DNA of 64,000 nucleotides from Thalassobaculum fulvum (GTDB lineage: Bacteria > Pseudomonadota > Alphaproteobacteria > Thalassobaculales > Thalassobaculaceae): positions 124,001-188,000 of the forward strand of contig NZ_BMZS01000001.1 in assembly GCF_014652915.1 (NCBI RefSeq). The letters are read 5' to 3'. The position numbers were made by a program, and so were the translations under genes. This document shows, in pieces, positions 38,748 to 48,773 of the stretch. The notes beneath the pieces were generated by a model. That model saw nothing but the letters and a program-made list of their open reading frames with translations. It had not been told where the DNA came from and ran no database searches. Numbering within the stretch: the stretch's first letter is position 1; each line of letters starts with the position of its first letter.

Positions 38748-39620
38748 TCATTCGGGCCGGCCCGAGAGATCGGTTCCGGCCTCTGTCAACCGCCGCTTGA
38801 GCGCCAGCAGATCCTTCCAGGCACTGGCCTTCTGGCCCGGCGAGCGCAGCAGGTAGGCCGGGTGGTAGGTGGCCACCGCCGGGATCGCCGGACCGCCGGA
38901 CGGACCCTGCCAGTCGAACCAGCGGCCGCGCAGCCGGGTGATGCCCTCGCTGCGGTCGAGCAGGGTCTTGGCGGAGGTGCCGCCGACCAGGACCAGCACC
39001 TTGGGCGCCGCCAGCTCGATGTGGCGCCGGATGAACGGCAGGCACGCCGCCATCTCGCCCTCGGTCGGGTTGCGGTTGCCCGGCGGCCGCCACGGCAGGA
39101 CGTTGCTGATGTAGACGTTGCGCCCGCGGTCGAGGCCGATGCTCGCCAGCATCCGGTCGAGCAGCTGCCCGCTGACCCCGACGAACGGCTTGCCGGCCCG
39201 GTCCTCGTCGGCACCCGGCGCCTCGCCGACGATCATCACCGGCGCCCCGGGCACCCCGTCGGCGAACACGGTGTTGGTGGCGGTGACCTTCAGCCCGCAG
39301 CCGTCGAACGCCAGCAGCGCGGCGTGCAGCTCCTCGAGCGAGGCCGCGGCGGCGGCCGCCGTGCGGGCGGCTCCGGCCGGACCGTCGACCGCCGCCGCGG
39401 TGGCGCGTGGCGCCGCTACGGGCCGGGCGTGGCCCGGCTGCGGACCCGCCGGCCGCACGGGCGGAACCGGACCGGAACCGTCCCGGGTGGTCGCCGGTTC
39501 GGCGGCCGGCCGGGCGGCGGCGGCGAACCGGTCCACCGGCTCGGGGCCGATCGCCTCGTCGACCCCGGCGTCGAGGTACCAGGCCAGCAGGGCGCGGGCG
39601 ACGGCATGCCGGTCGGTCAC
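38748..39620 (-). CDS. Family 4 uracil-DNA glycosylase (iron-sulfur type)
   Basis: 290 residues. The glycosylase domain starts near 95. Motif 1 is [18 protein letters not shown] (about 130-147), followed by [15 protein letters not shown] and, near the end, the active-site HPAYLLR. Cysteines flanking the domain fit a 4Fe-4S cluster, though not all four are in obvious places. It removes uracil from deaminated DNA. The first 90 residues are Ala/Pro-rich and unlike the family core; they may be a flexible leader. It is divergent from the ETF-QO operon. Confidence 0.9.
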   Translation of the reverse strand: MTDRHAVARALLAWYLDAGVDEAIGPEPVDRFAAAARPAAEPATTRDGSGPVPPVRPAGPQPGHARPVAAPRATAAAVDGPAGAARTAAAAAASLEELHAALLAFDGCGLKVTATNTVFADGVPGAPVMIVGEAPGADEDRAGKPFVGVSGQLLDRMLASIGLDRGRNVYISNVLPWRPPGNRNPTEGEMAACLPFIRRHIELAAPKVLVLVGGTSAKTLLDRSEGITRLRGRWFDWQGPSGGPAIPAVATYHPAYLLRSPGQKASAWKDLLALKRRLTEAGTDLSGRPE

Positions 39621-39793
39621 GGCCGGGCCCTCCCGTCGCCGGGTCGGAGCGGCCGTGCCACGGCGTGAAATCCGGCCTTCGCGCCGGGTGCTGCCCCTGG
39701 ATCATGGCACATGCGTGATATATGACAGGTCATGGCCCGTCGGACCATGGCGATGGCCGGAAGCGGAGCAGGCGACCAGGAGGAGCGAGGCGG

Positions 39794-41434
39794 ATGGAGC
39801 GCGAGTCGATGGAGTGCGATGTCGTGATCGTCGGGGCCGGGCCGTCGGGCCTGGCGGCCGCGATCCGGCTGAAGCAGCTCTGCGCCGAGGCGGGCACCGA
39901 CCTGGCGGTGGTGGTCCTCGAGAAGGGCGCGGAGGTCGGCGCGCACATCCTCTCCGGCGCGGTGATCGAGCCGCGCGCCCTGGACGAGCTGTTCCCGGAC
40001 TGGAAGGAGCGCGGCGCCCCGCTGAACACGCCGGCGGCCGTCGACCGGTTCGTCTACCTGACGAAGACCGGCGCCTACCGGCTGCCGACGCCGCCGCAGA
40101 TGAACAACCACGGCAACTACATCGTCAGCCTGGGCAACGTCTGCCGCTGGCTCGGCGAGCAGGCCGAGGCGCTCGGGGTCGAGATCTACCCGGGGTTCGC
40201 CGCCGCCGAGGTGCTGTACAACGAGGACGGCAGCGTCAAGGGCGTCGCCACCGGCGACATGGGCATCGGCAAGGACGGCGAGAAGACCGCCAACTACCAG
40301 CCGGGCATGGAGCTGCACGCCAAGGTCACGCTGTTCGCCGAGGGGGTGCGCGGCTCGCTGACCAAGGGCCTGTTCGAGCGCTTCGATCTGCGCCGGGACT
40401 GCGACCCGCAGACCTTCGGCATCGGCCTGAAGGAGCTGTGGGAGGTCGACCCCGCCAAGCACAAGCCCGGCACCATCGTCCACTCGGTCGGCTGGCCGCT
40501 CGACGGCGAGACCTACGGCGGCTCGTTCCTGTACCACCTGGAGGACAACCAGGTGGCGATCGGCTTCGTGGTCGGGCTCGACTACAAGAACCCGTTCCTG
40601 TCGCCGTTCGAGGAGTTCCAGCGCTTCAAGCAGCACCCCTCGGTGCGGCCGCTGCTGGAAGGCGGCCGGCGCATCGCCTACGGCGCACGGGCCCTGAACG
40701 AGGGCGGCTTCCAGTCGATCCCGGAGCTGGTGTTTCCGGGCGGTGCCATCATCGGCTGCTCGGCCGGCTTCCTGAACGTGCCGAAGATCAAGGGCAGCCA
40801 CACCGCCATGAAGTCCGGCATGCTGGCGGCCGAGGCGGCGTTCGAGGCCCTGAAGGACGGCAGCGCCGGGGCCGGGGCCGTGCTCGACGCCTATCCCGAG
40901 AAGCTGAAGCGGTCCTGGGTCTGGGACGAGCTCTACCGCGCCCGCAACATCCGCCCGGCCTTCCATCTCGGGCTGTTCGCCGGCATCGCCTACTCGGCGG
41001 TCGACACCTTCCTGTTCCGCGGTCGGGCGCCGTGGACCCTGCACCACCATGCCGACCACGACAGCCTGCGGCCGGCGGCGCAGTGCGTTCCGATCGACTA
41101 TCCGAAGCCGGACGGCGTCGTGAGCTTCGACCGGCTGTCCTCGGTGTTCCTCTCGAACACCAACCACGAGGAGAACCAGCCGGCGCACCTGACGCTGAAG
41201 GACCCGGCGGTGCCGGTCGAGCACAATCTCGCGATCTACGACGCCCCGGAACAGCGGTATTGCCCGGCCGGCGTATATGAGATCGTGCGCGACGACGATG
41301 GCGGCAATCCGCGGCTGCAGATCAACGCGCAGAACTGCGTGCACTGCAAGACCTGCGACATCAAGGACCCGTCGCAGAACATCAACTGGGTGGTGCCGGA
41401 AGGCGGGGGTGGCCCGGTCTATCCCAACATGTGA
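39794..41434 (+). CDS. etfD: Electron-transfer flavoprotein-ubiquinone oxidoreductase
   Basis: 546 residues, normal length. FAD binds at [17 protein letters not shown] near the N-terminus. The 4Fe-4S cluster ligands are the Cys in [11 protein letters not shown] and the three in NCVHCKTCD near the C-terminus, followed by INWVVPEGG. The protein is monotopic in the inner membrane and passes electrons from acyl-CoA and amino-acid dehydrogenases to ubiquinone. GGAGGAG precedes the ATG. The stop overlaps the next start by GTGA. Confidence 0.97.
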   Translation: MERESMECDVVIVGAGPSGLAAAIRLKQLCAEAGTDLAVVVLEKGAEVGAHILSGAVIEPRALDELFPDWKERGAPLNTPAAVDRFVYLTKTGAYRLPTPPQMNNHGNYIVSLGNVCRWLGEQAEALGVEIYPGFAAAEVLYNEDGSVKGVATGDMGIGKDGEKTANYQPGMELHAKVTLFAEGVRGSLTKGLFERFDLRRDCDPQTFGIGLKELWEVDPAKHKPGTIVHSVGWPLDGETYGGSFLYHLEDNQVAIGFVVGLDYKNPFLSPFEEFQRFKQHPSVRPLLEGGRRIAYGARALNEGGFQSIPELVFPGGAIIGCSAGFLNVPKIKGSHTAMKSGMLAAEAAFEALKDGSAGAGAVLDAYPEKLKRSWVWDELYRARNIRPAFHLGLFAGIAYSAVDTFLFRGRAPWTLHHHADHDSLRPAAQCVPIDYPKPDGVVSFDRLSSVFLSNTNHEENQPAHLTLKDPAVPVEHNLAIYDAPEQRYCPAGVYEIVRDDDGGNPRLQINAQNCVHCKTCDIKDPSQNINWVVPEGGGGPVYPNM

Positions 41435-43227
41435 GGTTCAGAGTGCGTCACTTCAGGCCCCGTAGCCGCCGTTTCGACCTGCAGGCTATGGCGGTGCTGC
41501 TTGCGGCGACCCTCGGCGCCTGTGCCGCGGGCCCGGCCGCCGACGGCGCCAATCCCGATGCCCCGCTCGCGCCCGAGCTGTCGTCCGCGGCCGGCGCCTA
41601 CCTCGCCGGCCAGCACGCCGTGCGTATCGAGGACATCAGCGCCGCCAGCCGGTACTTCGACCGGGTCCTGGAGCACGATCCGGCCAATCCGGCCCTGCGG
41701 CGGCGGGCGTTCCTGCTGCGGCTGGAGGCCGGGCGCCTGGACGACGCCGCGCCGCTGGCCGGCGAACTGGCGGCCGGCGCCGGCGACGGCGCGTCGATGG
41801 CGCGGCTGTTCCTGGCGATCGAGGCGGCCCGCCGGGACGACTACGCCCGCACCCTCGCCGAGGTCGGCCGGCTCGAGGACACCCGGCTGAACCGCGCTCT
41901 CGGGCCGATCCTGGCGGCCTGGGCCGAGTTCGGCCGCGGCGACGTGGAGGCCGCCGAACGCCGGCTTTCCAGGCTCGCCGGCGACGACGGCTTCGCCGGC
42001 CTGTACACCCTGCACGCCGCCATGCTGGCCGAGGCCGCCGGACGCATCGACGAGGCCGCGGAGCGCTACGCCCAGGCCCTGGCGCAGAGCCAGACCCCGC
42101 CGTTGCGGCTGCGGCTGGCGGCGGCCCGGTTCGAAGCCCGCAACGGCCGGCTCGACGCGGCGCTGCGCCGGATCGACGCGTCCGAGGGCGGAGTCAGCGA
42201 CCCGGCCGGCCTGAAGGCCATGCTGCGGCGCCTCGCCGAGGGCGGCGATCCGCGCGCCCCGACCGCCGCCGCCGGTATGGCCGAGGCCCTGTTCGACCTG
42301 GCCAGCGCCCTGCAGCGCGACCGCGGATCCGATTCGGCCATGATCTTCGCCCGGCTCGCCCTGCGGCTGCAGCCGGAGTTCGACCTGGCCGCCCTGCTGG
42401 TCGCCGAGATCCTCGACGACCGCCAGCGCTACGAGGAGGCGCTGGCCATGTACGACGCGGTGCCGGCGGGGTCGCCGTACCGGCTGCTGGCCCAGCTGCG
42501 CGCCGCCAGCAGCCTCGAGGGGCTGGACCGCGACGACGACGCCGCCCGGCGCCTGGAGGCACTGGCCGGCGAGCGGCCGGAACTGGCCGACCCGCTGATC
42601 CGGCTCGGCGACCTGGAACGCGGCCGCGAGAACTGGCAGGCGGCGATCGACGCCTACGACCGCGCCCTCAAGCGCATGGGTCCGCTGGAGACCCGGCACT
42701 GGTCGGTGCTGTACACCCGCGGCATCGCGCTCGAGCGCGCCAAGCGCTGGGGCGACGCCGAACGCGACTTTCTGCGCGCCCTCGAGCTGCGGCCGGACCA
42801 GCCCTACGTGCTGAACTATCTCGGCTACTCCTGGGTCGATCGCGGCGAGAACCTGGACCGGGCCAAGGCGATGATCGAGAAGGCGGTGTCGCTGCGGCCG
42901 CGCGACGGCTACATCGTCGACAGCCTGGGCTGGGCACTGTACCGGCTGGGCGACCACGCCGGCGCGGTCACCCACCTGGAACGCGCCGTCGAGCTGCGGC
43001 CGACCGACCCGACCATCAACGATCACCTGGGCGACGCCTACTGGCGGGTCGGCCGCCGCGCCGAGGCGCGGTTCCAGTGGCAGCGCGCCCTGACCTTCGA
43101 TCCCTCGCCCGAACTCGCCGCCGACATCGAGCGCAAGCTCCGGGAGGGCCTGCCGAAGCACCAGGACGGGCCGGCCGGCAGCCTCGGCACCGGGACCGCC
43201 GAGCGTGGCGGCCGCAAGCCCGGCTGA
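41431..43227 (+). CDS. TPR-repeat outer-membrane lipoprotein
   Basis: 598 residues. The signal sequence ends in a lipobox LGAC (Cys at about 31), predicting acylation. At least eight helix-turn-helix TPR units follow, the clearest in the last third ([32 protein letters not shown]). TPR lipoproteins act as adaptors at the cell envelope; here the partner is unknown. The GTG at 41431 overlaps the etfD stop; a second GTG at 41443 would also preserve the lipobox. The order etfD-TPR-ispE recurs in Alphaproteobacteria. Confidence 0.88.
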   Translation: MRFRVRHFRPRSRRFDLQAMAVLLAATLGACAAGPAADGANPDAPLAPELSSAAGAYLAGQHAVRIEDISAASRYFDRVLEHDPANPALRRRAFLLRLEAGRLDDAAPLAGELAAGAGDGASMARLFLAIEAARRDDYARTLAEVGRLEDTRLNRALGPILAAWAEFGRGDVEAAERRLSRLAGDDGFAGLYTLHAAMLAEAAGRIDEAAERYAQALAQSQTPPLRLRLAAARFEARNGRLDAALRRIDASEGGVSDPAGLKAMLRRLAEGGDPRAPTAAAGMAEALFDLASALQRDRGSDSAMIFARLALRLQPEFDLAALLVAEILDDRQRYEEALAMYDAVPAGSPYRLLAQLRAASSLEGLDRDDDAARRLEALAGERPELADPLIRLGDLERGRENWQAAIDAYDRALKRMGPLETRHWSVLYTRGIALERAKRWGDAERDFLRALELRPDQPYVLNYLGYSWVDRGENLDRAKAMIEKAVSLRPRDGYIVDSLGWALYRLGDHAGAVTHLERAVELRPTDPTINDHLGDAYWRVGRRAEARFQWQRALTFDPSPELAADIERKLREGLPKHQDGPAGSLGTGTAERGGRKPG

Positions 43228-44191
43228 ACCGGTGGCCGCCCCGGGGGTGGTCGTCGAGCTGGCGCCTGCCAAGGTCAACCTGTGCCTGCACGTCACCGGG
43301 CGGCGGCCCGACGGCTACCACCGGCTGGACACGGTGGTGGCGTTCGCCGAGCTCGGCGACACGGTCTCGGGCGACACGGTCTCGGTCGAACCCGCGGTAG
43401 ACGGTATTTTCCTGCGTGTTTCAAGTGGGTTGATGCCGGTCGGGAAAGGTATGACCGCACCGGTAGTGCCGGCCGCGGTCGACAACCTCGTGTGGCGGGC
43501 CGCGGCCCTGTGGGGACGCGAGGCCGGCGAGCTCCGGGCGGTCCGCCTGACCGTCGACAAACGCCTGCCGGCCGGCGCCGGGCTCGGCGGCGGGTCGAGC
43601 GATGCGGCAGCCGCCCTGCGGGCGCTGTCGCGGCTGACGGGGCGGCCGCTGGGTGCCCGGTTGCGCCGGAACACGGTCGGCCTCGGCGCCGATGTGCCGA
43701 TGTGCCTGGAGCCGCGGCCCTGGCGGGCGCGCGGCATCGGCGAACGGCTGCAGCCCGTCGCGCTCGGCCGCGACCTGCCGGTGGTGCTGGTCTGGCCGGG
43801 CCGCGCGGTCGCCACGCCGGCGGTGTTCCGGGCCCGCTCCGGCGGGTTCGGGCCGGCGGTGCCGGAGCGCGTGCTGGAGCACCTCGCCACCGACCCGCTC
43901 TCGGCGCTCGCCGAGCTCCGCAACGACCTGACCGGGGCGGCCTGTGCGGTCGAGCCGGCGATCGCCGAGGCGATCGCCGCCGTCGGCGGCCTCGACGGCT
44001 GCCGGCTCGCCCGCATGTCCGGCAGCGGTTCCGCGGTCTTCGGGCTGTTCGACGACGGGGCTGCCGCCACCGTCGCCGCCGCGGCGCTTCAGGACCGCCG
44101 GCCCGGCTGGTGGGTGCGGGCCGGCGTGCTGCGCGCCGCCGGGATCGACACCCGGCTGGAGCGGCGACCGGTGGCGCCCTTAACCGCCTGA
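43205..44191 (+). CDS. ispE: 4-diphosphocytidyl-2-C-methylerythritol kinase
   Basis: 328 residues. APAKVNLCLHVTGRRPDGYH is the N-terminal GHMP motif, PAGAGLGGGSSDAAAAL the ATP loop and MSGSGSAVFG motif 3. IspE phosphorylates CDP-methylerythritol in the non-mevalonate isoprenoid route. The start is GTG, 23 bp inside the preceding gene. At residues about 50-60, GDTVS is repeated through an exact 15-bp duplication (43355-43384), lengthening a strand region. The last 12 bp overlap the convergent PodJ-like gene. Confidence 0.95.
   Translation: MAAASPAEPVAAPGVVVELAPAKVNLCLHVTGRRPDGYHRLDTVVAFAELGDTVSGDTVSVEPAVDGIFLRVSSGLMPVGKGMTAPVVPAAVDNLVWRAAALWGREAGELRAVRLTVDKRLPAGAGLGGGSSDAAAALRALSRLTGRPLGARLRRNTVGLGADVPMCLEPRPWRARGIGERLQPVALGRDLPVVLVWPGRAVATPAVFRARSGGFGPAVPERVLEHLATDPLSALAELRNDLTGAACAVEPAIAEAIAAVGGLDGCRLARMSGSGSAVFGLFDDGAAATVAAAALQDRRPGWWVRAGVLRAAGIDTRLERRPVAPLTA
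43355..43384. repeat. Exact 15-bp duplication inside ispE
   Basis: GGCGACACGGTCTCG occurs twice in direct succession at 43355 and 43370. It duplicates GDTVS in the protein without disturbing the frame. Confidence 0.93.
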
Positions 44192-47125
44192 CTCCTTGGG
44201 CATCAGGCGCAGCTTCAGCCCGATCGACGGCAATCCGGTGGCCGGCAGCCCCTCGCGCTCCTGATACCGCGTGATGGCCTCGCGGGTACGCGGTCCGGCG
44301 ATCCCGTCGACCGGGCCGTCATACAGGCCGAGCCGGGCCAGGCCGCGCTGGATCTGCACCACGTCGTCGGCCACCGCGCCGTCGGACACCGTGCTGGCGG
44401 TATCCGCCAGGGTGCCGGAGTCGGCGGCGGTCCCGCCGGCCTTCAGCCGCGCCATCGCCGCCGGATGGCCGAGCTCGGCGGCCCGACGCAGCAGCCGCTC
44501 GGCCTCGGCCGGATCGCGCGTCACGCCCAGCCCGCCTTCGGTCAGGACGGCGAGGTTGTAGACCGCGGCCGGGACCCCGCGCTCGGCGGCGCGCTCGAAC
44601 CAGCGGGCCGCCTCGGCGTAGGACAGCGGGATGCCGCGGCCGGCGGAATACAGCACCCCGAGATTGTACTGGGCGAGCGGGTGACCCTGCTCGGCGGCGC
44701 TGTGATACCAGAGCAGCGCCCGGGTGTCGTCCTGCGGCACCCCCAGCCCGCGCTCGTACAGCACCCCGAGATTGTACTGGGCGTTCGGCACGCCCTGGAT
44801 CGCCGACTCGCGGAACCAGTTCGCCGCCTGCGCGTAGTCCGGCGGATCGGCCGCGACCAGCCTGCTCGCCAGCCGGTACTGCGCCCGGGGATCGCCGCTC
44901 CGCGCCTCGGCCTGCAGGGTCTCGATCTCCGGCTCGCCGGCCGCGGGTCCGCCGGGCGCGACCGCGGCGACCTGTCGGTCGGATGGCGGTCCGGCCGGTT
45001 GCTCGGAGCTCGAAGGCGACGGGGCCGGTTGCGGGGCCGACAGCGGGGGCGCCGGGGGGGGCGCCGGCGGCGGTGCCACCGCGGGGGCGGCAGTCGTCGG
45101 CAGGGTCGCCCGCGGCCGCCGCGGCTCCGGAGGAGGCGCGGCCGGGGGCTGTGCGGCCGGGGCTTGCGCGGCCGGGGCTTGCGCGGCCGGGGCTTGTGCA
45201 GCCGGCGACTGCGCCGCCGGCGGTTCGACGGGCGCCTGCGCAACCGGTGCCTGCGCAACCGGCCCCGGCACGGGCGATTCCAGGGCGGGCGGCTCCAGGG
45301 CGGGCCGTTCCAGGGCGGGCGGCTCGGCCTCGACCGTCGCGGGAGCCGGCGGTCCGGCTTCGGTGGGTGCGGGCGGCTCGGACTGGGCCGGAGCGGCCAC
45401 GGGTCCGGCCGCAACCGGCTCGCTGGGCCCCGGCTCGCTGGGCCCCGGCTCGCTGGGTACCGGCCCGCTGGGTACCGGCTGCGCCGGAAGCACCTGCCCC
45501 ATCAGCGCCTCGAGTTCCGTCCGCGCGACCCGGTAGGCCGTGTCGGCGCCTGCCAGCAGCCGGCCGCCGCTGCTTTCCAGGCGGCTCCGGACGGCGTCGG
45601 CGGTCGGCGTGCCGCCGCCGGTGGCAAACCACCAGGCCGCCGGCGCTCCGACGACCAACGCGATGCCGGCCGCTGCCACCCAGGGCCAGCGGCGCGGCCG
45701 GGGCGCGACCCGGCGGCGCAACGGAATGCCGCCGTCGGCATGGACCTGACGGGCCCCGGGCGTGGCCCGCGGCTCCGGCATCGGCTCGATGTCCGGCGCC
45801 GGCTCGGAGACGACTGCGGCCTCGGGTTCCGGCTCGGCCGCTTCGGTTCCGGTCGCCGGTGCCGCCCGGGCGCCGGTGGGCTCCTCGACCGCCGTCTCTT
45901 CGCCGACCGTCTCTTCGCCCGCCGTCTCTTCGCCGGTCAGTTCCCTCCCGGCCAGCTCCTCCCCGGCCAGCTCCTCCCCGGCGAGCTCCTTCCCGGGGAT
46001 CTCTTCGGGACTCCCCTCCGCAGGGCGCTCCGGGGTCTGGCCGTCGGTTTCTCCGGCGGTGTCGGCGACGACGGCCGGCTCGTCCCGCGGCCGGGTCAAC
46101 CAGGCCGGGGCGATGCCGCCGAACGCGGGATCGGCGGGCAGGTCGCCGGTCGGCGGTACCGGCTCGGGGCGGGCCGGCGTCGGCCCGGCGGCCGGCTCCG
46201 GCGCGGCTTGCGGCGCGGCTTCCGGCGGCGGTCCCGCAAGCTCGTCGAACCGGATCACGTCGTGGTCGTGGCCGATCACCGGTTCCCGGGGCGGCTCTCC
46301 AGGCTCGCGAACCGGCTCCCGGATCGGCTCGGGGCCCGCCTCGGCGTCGTGACGGCCCGGCTCGGCGCCCGGCTCGGCGGGCCGCGGCGGTTCGACGGCT
46401 TCCGGCTCGTCCGGGGGCGTCGAGCCGGCATCCTCCGTCGCCGCGGTGGGCTCCGCCCGGCCCGGCGCCCGGGCCCGGATCGCCTCGGCTTCGCGCGCCA
46501 GATCGGCACGGCGGATCCAGACCACCGGCTCCCAGTCGGCGGGCGGGGCATCCGGCAGCGGCCGTCGCTCCACCGGCGGGGCGTCGGGAGCCGGTTCCGC
46601 CGGCGGAGCGTCGGCGGCGGGCTCCGCGGGCGGGGTTTCGGCCGCCGGACGGTCCTCGGCGACGGCCGGCCCGGGGATCGGGGTCCGGACCGCCGGAGCC
46701 GGCCAGACCATGTCGTCGACCGGCTCCGGCCGTCGGTCCTCCAAGGCGCCGGGGGCCGCCTCCGGTGTCTGCAGCCGGTGCTCGGCCGCGCGCCGCTCCA
46801 GGGTGACCAGCCGCTCGGCGATGTCGTGCAGGGCGTAGGCGACCGGCCGCATCGCGGCGTCGAACCGGGCGTCCGCGGCGTCGAGCCGGGCGGCCAGCGC
46901 ATCGACCGTCGCCAACGACACCCGCCCCGGCCCGGCGGGTCCCGGGACCGGCGACGACGGCTCCGGCTCGGTCACGAGCTCGCCTCGGGCCTCGGCGTCG
47001 GCGCGGATCGCCTGGTCGATCCATTCGCCGATGGTCAGCCCGGCGGCCTGCGACGCCCGCCGGGCGATATCGCGGGTCGCCTGGTCGACTCCCTTGACGC
47101 TCCAAGCGGTTCCGTGCCGGGACAC
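44180..47125 (-). CDS. PodJ-like polarity/peptidoglycan-linked protein with Sel1 repeats
   Basis: 981 residues in five parts. Residues 7-40 carry AWSVKGVDQATRDIARRA and IGEWIDQAIR, the PodJ-type head. A long Pro/Glu/Ala-rich cytoplasmic stretch follows, including seven ELAGE-like pentapeptides. One membrane span (PWVAAAGIALVVGAPAAWWF) lies near 480-505. The periplasmic side has PAQA- and EPGPS-type repeats, four Sel1 repeats (about 745-895, e.g. AQYNLGVLYERGLGVPQD) and a C-terminal peptidoglycan-binding domain (about 915-975, RGLARLGLYDGPVDGIAGPRT). The start is GTG with GAGGAG upstream. The plan matches PodJ, except that the coiled coil is replaced by low-complexity sequence. Confidence 0.85.
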   Translation of the reverse strand: MSRHGTAWSVKGVDQATRDIARRASQAAGLTIGEWIDQAIRADAEARGELVTEPEPSSPVPGPAGPGRVSLATVDALAARLDAADARFDAAMRPVAYALHDIAERLVTLERRAAEHRLQTPEAAPGALEDRRPEPVDDMVWPAPAVRTPIPGPAVAEDRPAAETPPAEPAADAPPAEPAPDAPPVERRPLPDAPPADWEPVVWIRRADLAREAEAIRARAPGRAEPTAATEDAGSTPPDEPEAVEPPRPAEPGAEPGRHDAEAGPEPIREPVREPGEPPREPVIGHDHDVIRFDELAGPPPEAAPQAAPEPAAGPTPARPEPVPPTGDLPADPAFGGIAPAWLTRPRDEPAVVADTAGETDGQTPERPAEGSPEEIPGKELAGEELAGEELAGRELTGEETAGEETVGEETAVEEPTGARAAPATGTEAAEPEPEAAVVSEPAPDIEPMPEPRATPGARQVHADGGIPLRRRVAPRPRRWPWVAAAGIALVVGAPAAWWFATGGGTPTADAVRSRLESSGGRLLAGADTAYRVARTELEALMGQVLPAQPVPSGPVPSEPGPSEPGPSEPVAAGPVAAPAQSEPPAPTEAGPPAPATVEAEPPALERPALEPPALESPVPGPVAQAPVAQAPVEPPAAQSPAAQAPAAQAPAAQAPAAQPPAAPPPEPRRPRATLPTTAAPAVAPPPAPPPAPPLSAPQPAPSPSSSEQPAGPPSDRQVAAVAPGGPAAGEPEIETLQAEARSGDPRAQYRLASRLVAADPPDYAQAANWFRESAIQGVPNAQYNLGVLYERGLGVPQDDTRALLWYHSAAEQGHPLAQYNLGVLYSAGRGIPLSYAEAARWFERAAERGVPAAVYNLAVLTEGGLGVTRDPAEAERLLRRAAELGHPAAMARLKAGGTAADSGTLADTASTVSDGAVADDVVQIQRGLARLGLYDGPVDGIAGPRTREAITRYQEREGLPATGLPSIGLKLRLMPKESGG
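45153..45212. repeat. Four tandem 15-bp units in the PodJ-like gene (PAQA region)
   Basis: GCGGCCGGGGCTTGC occurs at 45153 and 45168, with variants at 45183 and 45198. Each adds an AAQAP-type pentapeptide in the periplasmic linker. A further 3-unit array (CCAGGGCGGGCGGCT, 45280-45324) lies close by. Confidence 0.92.
45415..45474. repeat. Four tandem 15-bp units in the PodJ-like gene (EPGPS region)
   Basis: CCGGCTCGCTGGGCC occurs at 45415 and 45430, with variants at 45445 and 45460. Each encodes a PSEPG or PSGPV pentapeptide just after the membrane span. Confidence 0.93.
45894..45998. repeat. Seven 15-bp-periodic units in the PodJ-like gene (ELAGE region)
   Basis: Units of 15 bp begin at 45894 and every 15 bases to 45984. 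The first three share GTCTCTTCGCC, the next four share AGCTCCTCCCCGGC or close variants. They encode GEETA/GEELA pentapeptides on the cytoplasmic side. The drift between units suggests repeated rounds of duplication. Confidence 0.9.
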
Positions 47126-47156
47126 ACCGACTCCTCGCTGACGGGGTAGCGCCGCT

Positions 47157-47184
47157 AGTATAGGACGGTAGCGCCGTTATTCAA
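47157..47184 (-). promoter_or_regulatory. Promoter of the PodJ-like gene
   Basis: On the minus strand TTGAAT (47184-47179) is followed after 16 bp by TATACT (47162-47157), five of six matches to the -10 consensus. This leaves a short leader with GAGGAG before the GTG at 47125. The large gene therefore has its own promoter and need not depend on the upstream paralogue. Confidence 0.65.
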
Positions 47185-47219
47185 AGCGCGGGGCGGCTGT
47201 AGTGCCGGGCGCCGGCCGG

Positions 47220-48005
47220 TCAGCGGCGGAACAGACGGGCGAACAGGCCGCGCCCGGCACGTTCCTCCGGCAGGGTCAGTTCCTCGACCCGCTGCAGCCG
47301 CTCGGCCAGCCGCATCACCGCCCGTTCGATCGGCGCGGTGCTGGCCGCGATCGAGCCGACCGCATCACCGCCGCCGACGGGCTGCGACCGCAACTCCTCG
47401 ACGTCCTCGCCGAGCGCCTTGATCTCGCGCGAAACCGCCGCCGCCTGGCTGTCGATCCGCTTCTCGACGTCCTCGATGCGGGCGCCCAGGGCACTCAGCT
47501 CCGCCGCCACCGCGCCGATCCGGCGTTCGAGCTTCTCCACCGCGGCGAGCCGGGTTTCGAGGTCGCGCAGCTCCTGAACCCGGCGTTCCAGGTCGCGTAC
47601 CCGCGCCGGCTCGACGGCCGGCGGTTGCGGACGGGCCGCCGCAGGCGGTGGCGGGGGGGCGTATTGCACCGGCGCCGGGTGCGCCATCTCTGGGGCCATC
47701 GGCGGGGCGGCCATCGGCGGGGCAGCCATCGGCGGGGCAGACAGGGCGCTGCGCCAGGCCGCCGCCGTCGGGCTCGGGCCAGACTGCCCCGTTGCCCGGC
47801 CGTCCCCGTCCCGCCATCCCGGTTGCGGATGCCCGAAGCGGGTCTCGCCGGCTGGCCGGCCGGATCGCTCCATCTCGGCGGCCTCGCGGATCTGGCGAGA
47901 CAGCCACTGACCGATCGGCACGCCGGCCCGACGGGCCGCCTGCTTGGCGAGTTCGCGCTCCTCGGCGGAGATACCTTTGACGCTCCACGGCGAGGCGCCG
48001 GTCAT
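47220..48005 (-). CDS. WSVKG-head coiled-coil protein (PodJ-like N-terminal paralogue)
   Basis: 261 residues. The head SPWSVKGISAEERELAKQAA and IGQWLSRQIREA matches residues 5-40 of the large neighbour. A Pro/Ala linker with MAAPP pentapeptides (15-bp repeats at 47695-47739) follows. The last 110 residues form a long heptad coiled coil (VRDLERRVQELRDLETRL and beyond) ending in a basic tail. No membrane span is present, so it is cytoplasmic. The ATG at 48005 has GAGGGAGA before it, better than the upstream ATG at 48023. Confidence 0.75.
   Translation of the reverse strand: MTGASPWSVKGISAEERELAKQAARRAGVPIGQWLSRQIREAAEMERSGRPAGETRFGHPQPGWRDGDGRATGQSGPSPTAAAWRSALSAPPMAAPPMAAPPMAPEMAHPAPVQYAPPPPPAAARPQPPAVEPARVRDLERRVQELRDLETRLAAVEKLERRIGAVAAELSALGARIEDVEKRIDSQAAAVSREIKALGEDVEELRSQPVGGGDAVGSIAASTAPIERAVMRLAERLQRVEELTLPEERAGRGLFARLFRR
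47695..47739. repeat. Three tandem 15-bp units in the coiled-coil gene
   Basis: GCCATCGGCGGGGCG and two one-base variants lie at 47695, 47710 and 47725. They encode repeated APPMA pentapeptides in the linker between head and coiled coil. Confidence 0.93.
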
Positions 48006-48175
48006 GAAGTCTCCCTCGGGCATCCGGGGCGGCTCGTCACCCGTTTGTCAGATCATCCCCAGTCAAACCGCGGGTATGACCACGGGGGCGACCGGATTAT
48101 ATGGGATTTTCGCGAATTGTCCACAAGCAGCCGGCAGAGCCGGAATCGCCGGGGGTACCCCGTCGTTAAGACCGG

Positions 48176-48625
48176 TCATCTCGGGGGCAGCGAGCGGGCT
48201 GGACCGCGGTCGGCGTCGTCGAGGGTGCGCTCCAGGTGATCGAGGCGATCGGCCAGCCGGCCGACGATGTCCTCCAGCGAATGCAGCAGCCCGACCAGCC
48301 GGGTCTCGCTGCGCTCGACGCGCTCGGCGATCAGGGTCGCCAGCACCTCCTCGTCGACCGAGTCCGCCGGCCCGGCGGCCGGCCGGGGCGCGGCCGCCGG
48401 CACCGTGCCGCCGGTTGCCGAGCGCCCGCCGGGCCCTGGCGCTCCGACCGCCGGTACGCTGCGGCGGTGGTGGGCCACGCCGACCGGCCGGCCGGCGGCC
48501 TGGGCGGCCCCGACCCGACGGATCACGTCGCTCAGCCACTGCCCCATGGTGTCGCCCTCGCGCGCGGTCGCCGACTTGGCGAGCTCGCGCGCCTCGGCGC
48601 TCACCCCTTTGACGCTCCAGGGCAT
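48176..48625 (-). CDS. Short WSVKG-head protein (PodJ-like N-terminal paralogue)
   Basis: 149 residues. MPWSVKGVSAEARELAKSA and MGQWLSDVIRRV repeat the head motif of the two downstream genes. A flexible middle is followed by a predicted amphipathic helix pair (ATLIAERVERSETRLVGLL, EDIVGRLADRLDHLERTL), probably a short coiled coil. No membrane span is found. It is the first of three same-strand genes sharing this head. The start is fixed by the family motif beginning at residue 2; the ribosome site is weak. Confidence 0.72.
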   Translation of the reverse strand: MPWSVKGVSAEARELAKSATAREGDTMGQWLSDVIRRVGAAQAAGRPVGVAHHRRSVPAVGAPGPGGRSATGGTVPAAAPRPAAGPADSVDEEVLATLIAERVERSETRLVGLLHSLEDIVGRLADRLDHLERTLDDADRGPARSLPPR

Positions 48626-48773
48626 GCGGGCCTTGCCATCGCGCCGAGCCAACCCTCGGTTCCTCTCGTGGCTGCGAATCGGCGCATTGTAACGGCTCCG
48701 CCCATCGGGCGCATCCGGTGATCCGGCGCTTGCCGCGGACCGGCGTCCTGCGTATGGTCGGCGCGCCGGCGGA

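Noticed and set aside
45153-45998. Regular 15-bp repeats that could be taken for a CRISPR-like array
   Set aside because: Units are contiguous without spacers, much too short for CRISPR repeats, and encode an in-frame protein linker.
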